Shown piece by piece: positions 1 through 9,369 of a DNA stretch of 64,000 nt. Position 1 is the stretch's first letter, and each line of letters opens with the position of its first letter. Origin of the DNA: JAEZPW01 sp035629075. Lineage in GTDB: Bacteria; Acidobacteriota; Terriglobia; Terriglobales; Acidobacteriaceae. The position numbers were made by a program, and so were the translations under genes. The notes beneath the pieces are model-generated. The model was not told where the DNA came from. It did no database searches and was given only the letters and a program-made list of their open reading frames with translations. The DNA is taken from positions 1-64,000 of the forward strand of contig DASPIK010000109.1 in the NCBI GenBank assembly GCA_035629075.1. The letters run 5' to 3'.

Positions 1-1335
<1,335 letters not shown>

Positions 1336-1339
<4 letters not shown>

Positions 1340-1405
1340 TGGTGCATCAGACTGTCTAGTCGTGGTATCAGATTTTCTTGCGGTGAATCAGAGTTTCTAG
1401 CGGCG
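1336..1405. repeat. degenerate ~21-bp tandem repeat at the uvrA stop
   Basis: Three imperfect units (1336-1355, 1356-1376, 1377-1396) and a partial fourth (1397-1405), each beginning CTAG/CTTG, then GGTG and ATCAGA. The first unit contains the uvrA stop codon TAG. Seen directly; purpose unknown. The rest of the gap up to 1647 holds one dispersed repeat (next entry) and no convincing gene. Confidence 0.75.
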
Positions 1406-1420
1406 TAGGTAGAAACCGCT

Positions 1421-1455
1421 GTCATCCCGAGCGGAGCGCAGCGAAGTCAAGGGAC
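1421..1455. repeat. dispersed GTCATCC-GAGCG repeat, copy 1
   Basis: Begins GTCATCCCGAGCGGAGCG and continues GCGAAGTCAAGGGACC. Related copies lie at 11839-11872 and 15749-15778, all intergenic. I associate this kind of element with acidobacterial genomes, from memory. Confidence 0.6.
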
Positions 1456-1647
1456 CTTGCGTTTCGTCCGCAGCGGCAACACCTGCCCAGAAGCAAAGGT
1501 TCCGTCCCACTCTCCGAAAAGTGGCTTGTGCGCGAGAAGCCCTGTTCGCAACAGCTGTCGGTCATGCGCCGTACTGCTTATCTCGAATGAAAAGCTTGCC
1601 GACGGCATTGTTATTCCGATTCAGGAAAACTGCCACGTTCGAGTGTT

Positions 1648-1941
1648 CTAGTGGTTCGTTCCGAAGAATGCCAAGACGAGATACAAGACAAAGCAGCCCA
1701 CAGCGTTAATGAGAATGCTTATCTGCCATGCCGCCCTTTGTCTAATGAACACAAATACCGAAAGCGTCAGGAAAAGAGTGACAGGGCTTGCGTACCTCCA
1801 TGAATTTCCGGTCAGTTGAGGCACGGCTACAGCCAAACCAGACGCAACCATTGCAATCCACTGGTCAGCGGATAGGGTCAGTTTGGTGGCACTGTTGAGC
1901 TTCCTGTAGGCTTTTTCAACAATACTTGGGTTCATGCTCAT
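1648..1941 (-). CDS. small membrane protein, unknown
   Basis: About 97 residues if translation begins at the MSMNPS methionine (1941); an upstream start at 1965 adds eight residues. A short charged N-terminal helix (EKAYRKLNSATKLTLS) is followed by three hydrophobic stretches (WIAMVASGLAVAVPQL, ASPVTLFLTLSVFVFI, ISILINAVGCFVLYLVLAFF), suggesting a three-pass inner-membrane protein. No family recognised. It sits alone between the uvrA tail and another orphan gene on the same strand. Confidence 0.55.
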   Translation of the reverse strand: MSMNPSIVEKAYRKLNSATKLTLSADQWIAMVASGLAVAVPQLTGNSWRYASPVTLFLTLSVFVFIRQRAAWQISILINAVGCFVLYLVLAFFGTNH

Positions 1942-1977
1942 CGTCGCAAAGTATAATCCGCTCACAATCCAGCAGCT

Positions 1978-2421
1978 CTACCCCTCCCTCCCGCACTCCC
2001 CGTTGCACCTGATATGCGCGCACCCCGCGCACGTCGGCTCGTCCTCGATGCAGTCGAACTCTTCCAGCGCGGGAAACTCTCTCCCATACCGCTTCGCCGC
2101 CCGCGATTCGAACAACCACAGAGCACTGCGCAGGTGCTCAAGAATCGGCTGATTGTGGGGGTCGGAGATCTGGCTGTCGAGGTGTTTCACTCGATCGATG
2201 AGCGCGCGAATCACCTCTTGGCAATTTGTGCCGGGGTAGTGACTAAGATTTCCCGGATAACGCGCGCCCTGGCGTTTAACGAACGTCAGCATCTCCGCGC
2301 CTTGCCGCCGGTCGCCCTCAATATCCAGCATATCCAGCCAATACCTGTGACCCGGATCTAGTATTCTCACCGCCTCTGCTCCTTTTCCGCCCGTCAGGGC
2401 GTACGCCTGCGGAAACATCAT
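1978..2421 (-). CDS. conserved-looking hypothetical protein with C-terminal Cys cluster
   Basis: 147 residues, soluble, rich in charged residues. The C-terminal 25 residues carry four cysteines and a histidine (C-IEDEPT-CAGCAHIRC-NGEC), a spacing compatible with a bound metal or disulfides. The middle part (HPxTNCQEVIRALIDRVKHLD) is predicted helical. I do not recognise the family; no function is proposed. It is read toward uvrA and divergently from the CPBP gene, with 73 bases between. Confidence 0.6.
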   Translation of the reverse strand: MMFPQAYALTGGKGAEAVRILDPGHRYWLDMLDIEGDRRQGAEMLTFVKRQGARYPGNLSHYPGTNCQEVIRALIDRVKHLDSQISDPHNQPILEHLRSALWLFESRAAKRYGREFPALEEFDCIEDEPTCAGCAHIRCNGECGREG

Positions 2422-2494
2422 ATTAACGAATCGCCCGACCTGCAGATCCCCTGGTTAGTGACGCACCGCCGCTCCTCTCGTACAATCAACCAGA

Positions 2495-3322
2495 ATGCCA
2501 ATGGACGATCTCAAGCCCGGCTCGGCTCAGATTCCAGAGCCTGACGTCCGTCCCTCCATCGACCTTCGTCGTTCCGACCCCGTCTGGACCGGGTGGGACG
2601 TTGCGCTGATTGCCTTCATGACGCTGGCGTCCATCGTCGTGTTCAGCGTCATCGGTGTTGCCATTGCGACCCGGTTGGCAGCCTTCAAGGGTCTCTCCCC
2701 AACCGACCTCGCCCGCGATGCGCGTCTGATCGTCCCCGTACAGGTCGGGGCCTACCTCGTAGTCATGGGGTTGATGGCACTTCTGGTGCGCCGCGGATCA
2801 TACGACCACCGCTTCTGGCGCGACATTCACTGGAACTTCCCTCAGGCGAACTGGTACACATTTCTCATCGTCGGTGTCGTGTTGGCCATCTGCATCCAGC
2901 TATCGTCCGTGCTGCTGCCGATCCCCAAGCAGTTGCCGATCGAGAAATTCTTCAAAACGGCCACCAGCGCTTACATCATGGCCGTGTTCGGCACAACCAT
3001 CGCACCGCTATTTGAGGAACTGTTCTTCCGCGGTTTTCTATATCCAGTTTTGGCACGTCGCGCCGGCATCGCATTCGGCACCGTAGCGACGGCCGCCCTC
3101 TTCGCTTTCATTCATCAGTCGCAACTCGGCATGGCATGGGCGCCGCTTCTGCTGCTGTTCATCGTTGGCCTGGTCCTCACGGCGGTGCGCGTTAAGACCA
3201 ACTCCGTCGCAGCCAGCTTCCTCATCCACGTCGCCTACAACGGCACACTTTTCTTATTACTCTGGATCGCCACTGACCGCTTCCAGCACATGGAAAAAGC
3301 TGCAAGAGCAGCGCTGCGGTGA
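2495..3322 (+). CDS. CPBP-family intramembrane glutamic endopeptidase
   Basis: Membrane protease of the CPBP (Abi, Rce1-like) family. The protein has about 275 residues and six or so hydrophobic segments starting near residue 38. Three family motifs are seen: EELFFRGFLYP (EExxxR, about 168-179), FAFIHQ (about 203-208) and SFLIHVAYN (about 244-252), supplying the Glu/Arg, His and Asn/His residues of the active site. In bacteria the family is linked to peptide processing, protein sorting or phage/bacteriocin immunity; which applies here cannot be told. The ATG at 2495 has no clear ribosome-binding site; a second in-frame ATG follows two codons later. Confidence 0.88.
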   Translation: MPMDDLKPGSAQIPEPDVRPSIDLRRSDPVWTGWDVALIAFMTLASIVVFSVIGVAIATRLAAFKGLSPTDLARDARLIVPVQVGAYLVVMGLMALLVRRGSYDHRFWRDIHWNFPQANWYTFLIVGVVLAICIQLSSVLLPIPKQLPIEKFFKTATSAYIMAVFGTTIAPLFEELFFRGFLYPVLARRAGIAFGTVATAALFAFIHQSQLGMAWAPLLLLFIVGLVLTAVRVKTNSVAASFLIHVAYNGTLFLLLWIATDRFQHMEKAARAALR

Positions 3323-3348
3323 TTTCAAATCCGCGTAGTTTGTCAAAA

Positions 3349-3440
3349 CGACCAGCCCCGAAGGGGCGGCATTCGTTAGCCCAGGGCGTCAGCCCTGGGT
3401 AGCCCCAAAAAGACAAGCATGAGCCCCGCAGAGGCGACAC
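3349..3440. repeat. palindromic intergenic repeat element
   Basis: Contains a short hairpin AGCCCC-GAA-GGGGC (about 3355-3366), a second hairpin CCCAGGG-CGTCAG-CCCTGGG (3380-3399) and a third decayed GC-rich copy (about 3421-3438). The layout resembles a multi-hairpin dispersed element that I recall from acidobacterial and planctomycete genomes. Only one copy is in the window. Confidence 0.55.
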
Positions 3441-3504
3441 CCTCCCCGCCCGATAACAGCCGAACCTCAAAACTTTGAAACCTCGAAACCTGCTTTGTTA
3501 CGCT

Positions 3505-4098
3505 ATGAACATGTCAACCGCCCGCGACCAACTTCTGAGCCTACTCGCAACCAAGTCCTTCAAACTCGGACAATTTAAGCTGTCTTCCGGCGCTACCAGC
3601 GACTACTACATCGACTGCCGCACAACCACGCTGGACGCCAACGGAGCCAGGCTTGTCGGTGAGGCTGTCCTGCACGAAATTCGCCAGCAAGGCTGGCGCC
3701 CACAGGCCATCGGCGGTTTAACTATGGGCGCCGATCCGATCGCTGTCTCCGCCGCAATCGCCAGCGCGGGCGAACTCCATGCATTCCTCGTCCGAAAAGC
3801 CGAGAAGCAGCACGGCACTGGCCAGCGCATCGAAGGTTTTCGCGAAGAGAAAGCTCGCGTCGTCGTCGTCGACGACGTCTGCACGACGGGCGCTTCGACT
3901 ATCCAGGCCATCGAGGCCGCCCGCGAATTCGGTTTCGAGATTGTAGGCGTCATGTGTTTGGTCGAGCGCACGGAAGCCACTGGCCGCCCAAACGTCGAGA
4001 AAGCAGCCGCCCCGGCCCCTTTCATCAGCCTCTTCACCGATCAGGACGTCCGCCGCGAACACTTGCGGCTCAGCCCCGCCGCTGTTCGTGGTCAGTGA
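3505..4098 (+). CDS. pyrE: orotate phosphoribosyltransferase
   Basis: Converts orotate and PRPP to orotidine 5'-phosphate in pyrimidine synthesis. About 197 residues, normal for PyrE. The PRPP-binding loop is clear (VVVVDDVCTTGAST, about residues 115-128), as are the N-terminal FKLSSGATSDYYIDCR orotate-binding stretch and the GGLTMGADPI motif. The frame opens upstream at a TTG inside a GAAACC-type repeat; the ATG at 3505, or 3511, is preferred because family members begin a few residues before the first helix. No convincing ribosome-binding site is present. Cytoplasmic. Confidence 0.95.
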   Translation: MNMSTARDQLLSLLATKSFKLGQFKLSSGATSDYYIDCRTTTLDANGARLVGEAVLHEIRQQGWRPQAIGGLTMGADPIAVSAAIASAGELHAFLVRKAEKQHGTGQRIEGFREEKARVVVVDDVCTTGASTIQAIEAAREFGFEIVGVMCLVERTEATGRPNVEKAAAPAPFISLFTDQDVRREHLRLSPAAVRGQ

Positions 4099-4191
4099 CA
4101 AGTGCGACTTTTGGACCGCCGGCAGTAACAACAGCCCACACCCTAGATGCGATGTGCCCGGGTACGGTGAAGCGAGCAACGTTTCAAGGTT

Positions 4192-4239
4192 CAAGGTTTC
4201 AAAGTTGAGTAGATCCTCACCTCCAACTTTGAAACCTTG
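4192..4239. terminator. perfect 15-bp hairpin after pyrE
   Basis: Arms 4192-4206 and 4225-4239 are exact reverse complements (CAAGGTTTCAAAGTT / AACTTTGAAACCTTG) with an 18-base loop. It lies about 95 bases after the pyrE stop and before the next gene. There is no T-run directly after it, so the terminator role is inferred from position. Confidence 0.55.
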
Positions 4240-4301
4240 AAACGCTGAAACCTGATTTTCCAACCTCCGACACCTCCGAAACTTCCGAAACCTCCGCAAC
4301 C
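4240..4301. repeat. 9-bp tandem repeat derived from the hairpin arm
   Basis: After the hairpin the GAAACC motif continues (GAAACGCT, GAAACCTG) and then gives a run of 9-mers of the form CCTCCGAAA (about 4264-4299). The array ends just before the ribosome-binding site of the next gene. Confidence 0.6.
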
Positions 4302-4328
4302 CGCATCTCAACTCCTTAGGAGGACCCT

Positions 4329-4700
4329 ATGATCGGCAAGCTCGGACTCATCATGGTCGTAGTCAAGGACATGGACCGTAGCATTGCTTTCTATCGCGAC
4401 GTCCTCGGCCTTAAACTCCAGTTCCAGTCTCCGGAATTTTCGCAGTTCGACGCCGGGAACATCCACCTCGGCCTTCACGCCGAAAGCGATCGGCTGAAAG
4501 CTCACCCAACCGAATCCGCGCAATTCGCTTTTTACGTCGACAACATAGAGCAGGCCGTTGCTCACCTGAAAGCCAAGGGCGTACACATCCTCAGGCCCCC
4601 TAAGCAGGAAGATTTCGGTATTCTCTCGATCTTCACCGACCCGGATGGGTATCACGTGGAGCTGTGCCAGCTCGCAGCCGAAGGCAGGTCGGCGGCTTAA
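4329..4700 (+). CDS. VOC-superfamily (glyoxalase/bleomycin-resistance fold) protein
   Basis: 123 residues, the length of a single-domain VOC protein built of two beta-alpha-beta-beta-beta repeats. Start is fixed by AGGAGG at 4318-4323, five bases before the ATG. The family's metal ligands are visible: H in IHLGLHAES (about residue 50) and E in GYHVELCQ (about 112); the first His of canonical glyoxalase I is not at its usual N-terminal place (LGLIMVVVKDMD). Members include lactoylglutathione lyases, extradiol dioxygenases and antibiotic-binding proteins; the substrate cannot be assigned. No partner gene is obvious. Confidence 0.85.
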   Translation: MIGKLGLIMVVVKDMDRSIAFYRDVLGLKLQFQSPEFSQFDAGNIHLGLHAESDRLKAHPTESAQFAFYVDNIEQAVAHLKAKGVHILRPPKQEDFGILSIFTDPDGYHVELCQLAAEGRSAA

Positions 4701-4774
4701 ACCTCGACTGGAAACCTGCTACCCTGTCCGCATCGGCTCCCGGCCCTGAAACTTCCGGAACGTAAGGAACACAC

Positions 4775-5035
4775 ATGGGCATACTTTCCTGGATCATCTT
4801 CGGCCTGATCGCCGGCATCATTGCCAAGCTGCTCATGCCCGGTCGCGATCCCGGCGGCTGCATCATCACCATGCTCATCGGCATCGCCGGTGCCGTGGTC
4901 GGCGGCTGGATCGGTAGAACACTCTGGGGTAGCACCGGGGTCACCGGCTTCGACCTCGGCAGCTTCGGACTGGCCGTCCTCGGAGCCATCGTGCTATTGG
5001 CCCTCTACCGCATGCTGGCTGGCAGACGCGCATAA
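4775..5035 (+). CDS. GlsB/YeaQ/YmgE-family small membrane protein
   Basis: 86 residues, three hydrophobic segments, glycine-rich. The pattern ILSWIIFGLIAGIIAKLLMPG-DPGG, then GIAGAVVGGWIG, then LGAIVLLALYR is diagnostic for the transglycosylase-associated/GlsB family, usually induced by general stress and located in the inner membrane. A purine-rich AAGGAA precedes the ATG by about seven bases. A terminator-like hairpin follows directly after the stop. Molecular role of the family is not established. Confidence 0.9.
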   Translation: MGILSWIIFGLIAGIIAKLLMPGRDPGGCIITMLIGIAGAVVGGWIGRTLWGSTGVTGFDLGSFGLAVLGAIVLLALYRMLAGRRA

Positions 5036-5040
5036 CAACA

Positions 5041-5070
5041 AAGGCAGAAGCGCCGGGCCACTTCTGCCTT
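5041..5070. terminator. hairpin after GlsB gene
   Basis: Perfect 10-bp stem AAGGCAGAAG (5041-5050) and CTTCTGCCTT (5061-5070), ten-base loop, six bases after the stop codon. Followed by TTGCCTT rather than a pure T-run. Confidence 0.65.
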
Positions 5071-5106
5071 TTGCCTTCTGCCTTCCGTCTTTTGCCTCTG
5101 CCTGCG
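5061..5106. repeat. CTTCTGCC-type tandem repeat
   Basis: The 3' arm of the preceding hairpin is reiterated with drift (CTTCTGCCTTTTGC, CTTCTGCCTTCCGT, CTTTTGCCTCTGC), giving a pyrimidine-rich array with a period near 14. Confidence 0.65.
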
Positions 5107-5162
5107 CCCTCTGCGGTGCAGCTTTTTGATTTCCCTCCCAAAGCTGTTAGCCTGTTCTTCGC

Positions 5163-5190
5163 GAAACTCGAAACTGGAAACTCGAAACTC
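5163..5190. repeat. GAAACTC heptamer array immediately before mtnA
   Basis: Four heptamers (GAAACTC, GAAACTG, GAAACTC, GAAACTC) end two bases before the mtnA ATG, occupying the space where a ribosome-binding site would be. A looser GAAACC array stands before pyrE (about 3464-3490). Confidence 0.75.
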
Positions 5191-5192
5191 TC

Positions 5193-6242
5193 ATGCTCAA
5201 GACCCTTGAATGGACCGACTCGGGCGTTCGCTTCATCGACCAGACGAAGCTGCCCACGGAAGAGACTTACGTTAACTGCGAGACTTACGAAGATGTTGCC
5301 GTGGCCATCCGCGACATGATCGTCCGTGGAGCGCCCGCCATAGGCGTGGCCGCGGCCATGGGGATCGCGCTCGGCGTCAAGCACTCCGACGCCAACCACG
5401 TCTCCGAACTCCGCCGCCAATTCGACGACATCAGCGAGACCATCACCTCCACGCGCCCGACAGCCGTGAACCTGTTCTGGGCCGCCGATCGCATGCGCCG
5501 TGTCTTCGACTCGCTCCAGGACCAGCCCGTCCCGCAAATCAAGCAGGCACTCATTACCGAAGCCCAACGCATGTACGTGGAAGACATCGCCGCTAACGAA
5601 GCCATGGGACGTCACGGTGCCACCCTCATGCCCTCCAGCGGCGGTGTTCTGACCCACTGCAACGCCGGCGCATTGGCCACCTGCGGCTACGGCACTGCCC
5701 TCGGCGTCATCCGTGCGGCTGTCGAATCAGGCAAGAAGATCAAAGTCTTCGCCGACGAGACTCGCCCATTCCTGCAAGGCGCGCGTCTCACCGCCTGGGA
5801 ACTGATGAAGGACGGCATCCACACCACGCTCATCTCCGACAACATGGCCGGAGTCATGATGCGTCAGGGCAAGATCCAAGCCGTCGTCGTCGGCGCGGAT
5901 CGCATCGCCGCGAACGGCGACACCGCCAATAAAGTTGGCACCTACACGGTCGCCATCCTGGCCAAAGAGCATGGCATCCCGTTCTACGTCGCCGCTCCCT
6001 TCTCGACCGTCGACCTCAACACGCCCGATGGCTCCAAGATTCCGATCGAGCAACGCGCCGCCACCGAGGTCACTCACCTGGCGGGCAAGCGTATCGCCCC
6101 AGAAGGTGTAAAGGTTGAGAACCCGGCCTTCGACGTGACGCCAGCCAAGTACATCGCCGCCATCATCACCGAGCGCGGCATCGCGAAAGCGCCATTCGAG
6201 GAATCACTGAAGAGGCTGGTCGAAGCGGCCGCTGGAGTTTAA
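5193..6242 (+). CDS. mtnA: methylthioribose-1-phosphate isomerase
   Basis: Isomerises 5-methylthioribose 1-phosphate to methylthioribulose 1-phosphate in methionine salvage. 349 residues, normal for MtnA. Seen: VRGAPAIGVAAAMG (about 45-58), the catalytic-cysteine region THCNAGALAT (about 154-163) and the phosphate-binding VVGADRIAANGDTANKVGTY (about 229-248) with the catalytic Asp. The start is the only sensible one, since family members begin close to TLEWTD. There is no Shine-Dalgarno sequence; a heptamer repeat lies in its place. No other methionine-salvage gene is nearby. Confidence 0.95.
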   Translation: MLKTLEWTDSGVRFIDQTKLPTEETYVNCETYEDVAVAIRDMIVRGAPAIGVAAAMGIALGVKHSDANHVSELRRQFDDISETITSTRPTAVNLFWAADRMRRVFDSLQDQPVPQIKQALITEAQRMYVEDIAANEAMGRHGATLMPSSGGVLTHCNAGALATCGYGTALGVIRAAVESGKKIKVFADETRPFLQGARLTAWELMKDGIHTTLISDNMAGVMMRQGKIQAVVVGADRIAANGDTANKVGTYTVAILAKEHGIPFYVAAPFSTVDLNTPDGSKIPIEQRAATEVTHLAGKRIAPEGVKVENPAFDVTPAKYIAAIITERGIAKAPFEESLKRLVEAAAGV

Positions 6243-6268
6243 TCTCAAGAACTCTTGGCGGTATAGAT

Positions 6269-6301
6269 GGATGGTTTGACGTACGAATCGTCAAATCATC
6301 C
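6269..6301. terminator. 13-bp hairpin after mtnA
   Basis: Arms GGATGGTTTGACG (6269-6281) and CGTCAAATCATCC (6289-6301) pair with one G-T wobble around a seven-base loop, 27 bases after the stop. No T-run. The remaining sequence up to 6554 shows no supportable gene; a 73-codon frame crossing the hairpin was rejected. Confidence 0.55.
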
Positions 6302-6554
6302 AATCCATCAGATTCTTAAGCCTTCCACTCCCATCCGCACTTACACCGTACTGTCTCCGAAAGATGGAACTTCCTCAGAAGAAACTTGCACAGGGCACAA
6401 GGTCGCATCCACATACGGGGGCCTCTCGGATGTTAGGGGGTACACTGAAATAGACACCCGAAACCGATCCGGAGTTCCCGCTTCTTGACCTCTTTACGCC
6501 GCTCATAGGTCGCCTGAGCTGCTTGAGCCTCCCGCTCGGCTTTATGGGGCTAAA

Positions 6555-7139
6555 ATGACTCAACGCTCTATGCCGATGGCACTCGCACCCGAACTGGACA
6601 CAATTCGACTTGAAATCGACCGCGCCAGCTCAGAAGTCCAACGACTCTGGTCCGAGTTGAACGAGCACGAACTGACCGTGCGGCCAACTCCCAAAAGCTG
6701 GTCGCTTACCCAGATCGTTGAACACCTCGATACCACGACCAGGTTGTGCCTGCCGGCCGTGGACACCTCGATTGAAAACGCCCGGCTGAAGAAGCTCTAC
6801 TCCAGCGGACCATTCCGTCTCGGTCTCATGGGACGGCTTTTCGTGGCCTACGTCGAACCACCCCCGAGAATAAGGCTGCCGGCTCCGAAGGTGCTCGTGC
6901 CTTCGCTCGCCCAGAATCCCGACAAACTGCTCGACACCTTCCTTGCCTCCCAGGAACTGATGAAGGAACGCCTGTACCGCGCTGATGGCCTCGACGTCGT
7001 ACGTGCCCGTTTAAAGTCCCCGTTCTCGTCGCTCGTTCGCATGGACCTGTTCTCGTACTTCTCAGTGTTCACCGCCCACCAGCGGCGGCACCTCTGGCAG
7101 GCCGGAAACGTACACCGCGCAATTCTGGAAATGCACTAA
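6555..7139 (+). CDS. DinB-superfamily protein
   Basis: 194 residues with the four-helix DinB/YfiT-like layout: an opening helix (LDTIRLEIDRASSEVQRLWSEL), then WSLTQIVEHLDTTTRL holding the first metal-type His, and a C-terminal FTAHQRRHLWQAGNVHRAI holding the other two. These three histidines match the metal site of the superfamily, whose members include thiol-dependent S-transferases in bacillithiol or mycothiol organisms. The actual reaction here is unknown. Start chosen at the first ATG after GGGG; three further in-frame ATGs lie within eight codons. It converges with the pyruvate-kinase-like gene, the two stops overlapping. Confidence 0.8.
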   Translation: MTQRSMPMALAPELDTIRLEIDRASSEVQRLWSELNEHELTVRPTPKSWSLTQIVEHLDTTTRLCLPAVDTSIENARLKKLYSSGPFRLGLMGRLFVAYVEPPPRIRLPAPKVLVPSLAQNPDKLLDTFLASQELMKERLYRADGLDVVRARLKSPFSSLVRMDLFSYFSVFTAHQRRHLWQAGNVHRAILEMH

Positions 7140-8194
7140 GTCGCCCTTCTCGCGCTCTCGACATCGATTACCTTCTTCGCCAGGCGCACCGAATCCAGCG
7201 CATACGGACTCCCACTCGTCTCTTTCGTCAGCACGATCCCATGCACGGCCTGCCTTGCCGCAAGCGCGACGTCGCTCAACTCCGCCCGGTTCGGAACGCC
7301 ACTTTCGGCGAACCTTTGCAAAAATTCCGTCGCCACCAATACGCGTTTGTCCACCCGATGACACTCCCGCACCACATCCTCCTGAATCGCAGGAATCGTC
7401 TCCGGCGCCATCGTCATGCCCAGGTCTCCGCGCCCGACCAGCAGACCATCAGCAACGCCCAGCAACTCGCGCATCCGCTCGACCGACTTCGCCGTCTCGA
7501 TCTTCACCATCACCCGCGGACGCGCGTCACCGAAAATGCCTTCCAGCATTGCCCTGGCCTTCTCTACTTGCGCCGTCGAGGTCACCAGAGAAAGCATCAC
7601 CCACTCCGGCGCGAAGCCCGCCTTCTGATAGCGCCACAACAAATCGCAATCAGCCGCCGTCACAGGCTCGAACCGCACCGCTGAATCGGGAAACATGATG
7701 TTATTGTTCGTCGCTACGCCCTCGATACTCCGCACAACTTCCGCCTCTAGAGTCTCGCCGCTACACCGCGCCACCCGCAGCACGGTATGACCGTCCCGGA
7801 TCAGAATCCGGTGTCCCGCCGCGATGTCGGGCAGAAATCGACCCAACGCAGGCACAGGTATCTCATCAAACTCGCTGGCCCGCTCGGCATACACAACCCG
7901 GCAGCACTGCCCCTCCTTCAGCTCCGACTCGCCTTCGATCACGCCAACCCTTGGCCTCTCCGAAGGCAAGTCAACATACACATCCGACTCCACCCGCAAC
8001 CGCTCACGCGCGGCTTTCACGCTCGCGAACTGCACAAAGTGGTCCTGAACGCGGTAACCAAATGGTTGTCGGAATTCGGCGCCCAGTTCAATAGCGGCTT
8101 CAATCTCGTCAGGTCTACAGAGGCTCGGCCCCAGACTGACAACCACCCGGGTAGAAACTTTCGACGGGGACTGCAATGATCGTTGTTCGTGCAC
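7136..8194 (-). CDS. shortened pyruvate-kinase-like TIM-barrel protein
   Basis: 352 residues against about 470-480 for bacterial pyruvate kinase. The beta/alpha barrel is clear: VMVKIETAKSVERM (catalytic Lys and metal-binding Glu), GLLVGRGDLGM (metal-binding Asp), VLVATEFLQRF and PNRAELSDVALAARQAVHGIVL. The C-terminal regulatory domain is absent; the protein ends right after the barrel. The N-terminal motif that normally reads RxNFSHG, source of potassium ligands and an active-site Arg, is replaced by EFRQPFGYR, and the following LDTxGPKIR is replaced by VDLPSERPRVG. So the phosphoenolpyruvate/metal core is kept while nucleotide/potassium sites look altered. It may be an enzyme with a different substrate or a degenerate paralogue. 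Confidence 0.8.
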   Translation of the reverse strand: MHEQRSLQSPSKVSTRVVVSLGPSLCRPDEIEAAIELGAEFRQPFGYRVQDHFVQFASVKAARERLRVESDVYVDLPSERPRVGVIEGESELKEGQCCRVVYAERASEFDEIPVPALGRFLPDIAAGHRILIRDGHTVLRVARCSGETLEAEVVRSIEGVATNNNIMFPDSAVRFEPVTAADCDLLWRYQKAGFAPEWVMLSLVTSTAQVEKARAMLEGIFGDARPRVMVKIETAKSVERMRELLGVADGLLVGRGDLGMTMAPETIPAIQEDVVRECHRVDKRVLVATEFLQRFAESGVPNRAELSDVALAARQAVHGIVLTKETSGSPYALDSVRLAKKVIDVESARRAT

Positions 8195-8298
8195 GTCTGA
8201 ATTTTACATTCCGCAACGATCATCATCGCCCCAGTCTCAGTCGGGCCGGTCATCCGCTCTTTCGTTCATCCGTTCGGGTACTGAAGCATCCATTACTT

Positions 8299-8970
8299 GT
8301 GACCCTATTCGAAGCCGCCGTTCGACGCTCCACCCTGCAGTACCTAAGTGACAGTCAACCCATCACCATTCAGGCCTTTACGCCTGAGACCGGCGGTGCG
8401 CACCCCGCCGTCATAGCACTGCACGGATCGGGCGGCATTCGAGAAGGCTGGGCCGAACAGCCCGCATCATTGCTGGCAGGACATGGGTTCGCAGTATTTG
8501 TCATCCACTACTTCGAGCGGACAGGCACCTACTGGGCCGACGACCGAACCATACGTCAAAGTTTTGAGCTATGGATGAAAGCAGTTTCGGACGCCATAAC
8601 CTTCGCTTCGCATCAGCCCCAGGTCGATGGCTCTCGCGTTGGCCTGCTGGGTTTCTCGCTGGGCGGGTACTTGGCGCTCTCGGTTGCCACCCGCGACCCT
8701 CGGGTGAAAGCGGTTGTCGAATACTTCGGGGGATTGCCCGAGGAACTCACTCACGAACTGAAGCCATTGCCACCCACTCTAGTTCTTCACGGCGAGCGAG
8801 ACACGGTTGTACCCGTCACCGAAGCTCACAAGCTTCAGCATCTCTTCGAGAACACCGGAACGCCTTACGAACTCAAGCTCTACCCCGTTGCCGGACACGG
8901 CTTTTCTGGCTTCGACCTTCTCGACGCCGGCCAGAGAACATTAGCCTTCTTGAAACAGCATCTGCACTGA
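8299..8970 (+). CDS. dienelactone-hydrolase-family alpha/beta hydrolase
   Basis: Alpha/beta hydrolase with the complete triad: nucleophile Ser in GLLGFSLGGYLAL, Asp in HGERDTVVPV and His in VAGHGFSGFD. The oxyanion strand ALHGSGGIREGW is also present. The longest frame starts at 8176, which would overlap the divergent pyruvate-kinase-like gene by 19 bases and adds about 41 residues unlike the family; the GTG at 8299 is a better start though unproven. Members cleave lactones or esters, or process secondary metabolites; the substrate here is unknown. Confidence 0.82.
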   Translation: MTLFEAAVRRSTLQYLSDSQPITIQAFTPETGGAHPAVIALHGSGGIREGWAEQPASLLAGHGFAVFVIHYFERTGTYWADDRTIRQSFELWMKAVSDAITFASHQPQVDGSRVGLLGFSLGGYLALSVATRDPRVKAVVEYFGGLPEELTHELKPLPPTLVLHGERDTVVPVTEAHKLQHLFENTGTPYELKLYPVAGHGFSGFDLLDAGQRTLAFLKQHLH

Positions 8971-9097
8971 CGGGTGTGATCACTAGTGCCAGCGTATGTG
9001 CCCCCGCTGTGCTTTAATCTCCTCTGGATCTACTGGGACAGGTGTTTCGCTCCGAACTTATCCGCGTTATCCTTCGTACCTGAACGTGGAGGCTGGG

Positions 9098-9298
9098 ATG
9101 TTCACCTTTCTACTCTGGTGCATTCTGTTCGTGGTTTGCTGGCCCTTGGCTTTACTGGCTCTTGTTCTCTACCCGATAGTCTGGTTACTGCTCCTACCAT
9201 TTCGACTAATTGGTATCGCCGTGGAAGGCGTGTTGCAGCTACTTTGGGCGATATTCACTTTCCCTGCGCGTCTGCTCCGCACTCCGGGCCGCGTTTAG
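9098..9298 (+). CDS. small membrane protein (66 aa)
   Basis: A strong ribosome-binding site GGAGG (9088-9092) lies five bases before the ATG at 9098, so the longer frame from 8996 is not needed. The product is almost wholly hydrophobic: two or three segments (FTFLLWCILFVVCWPLALLA, LVLYPIVWLLLLPF, GVLQLLWAIFTFPA) and a short basic tail (RLLRTPGRV). Probably an inner-membrane protein; family and function not recognised. Confidence 0.65.
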   Translation: MFTFLLWCILFVVCWPLALLALVLYPIVWLLLLPFRLIGIAVEGVLQLLWAIFTFPARLLRTPGRV

Positions 9299-9369
9299 CG
9301 CTGAGCCAGATCTCCTCCGCTGTTCCGTCTGGCTCAGTTGCTGATTGTCTACCGGTTGCAGAAAGCGAA

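Noticed and set aside
6267..6488. 73-codon frame after mtnA
   Set aside because: It crosses the terminator-like hairpin and gives a low-quality sequence.
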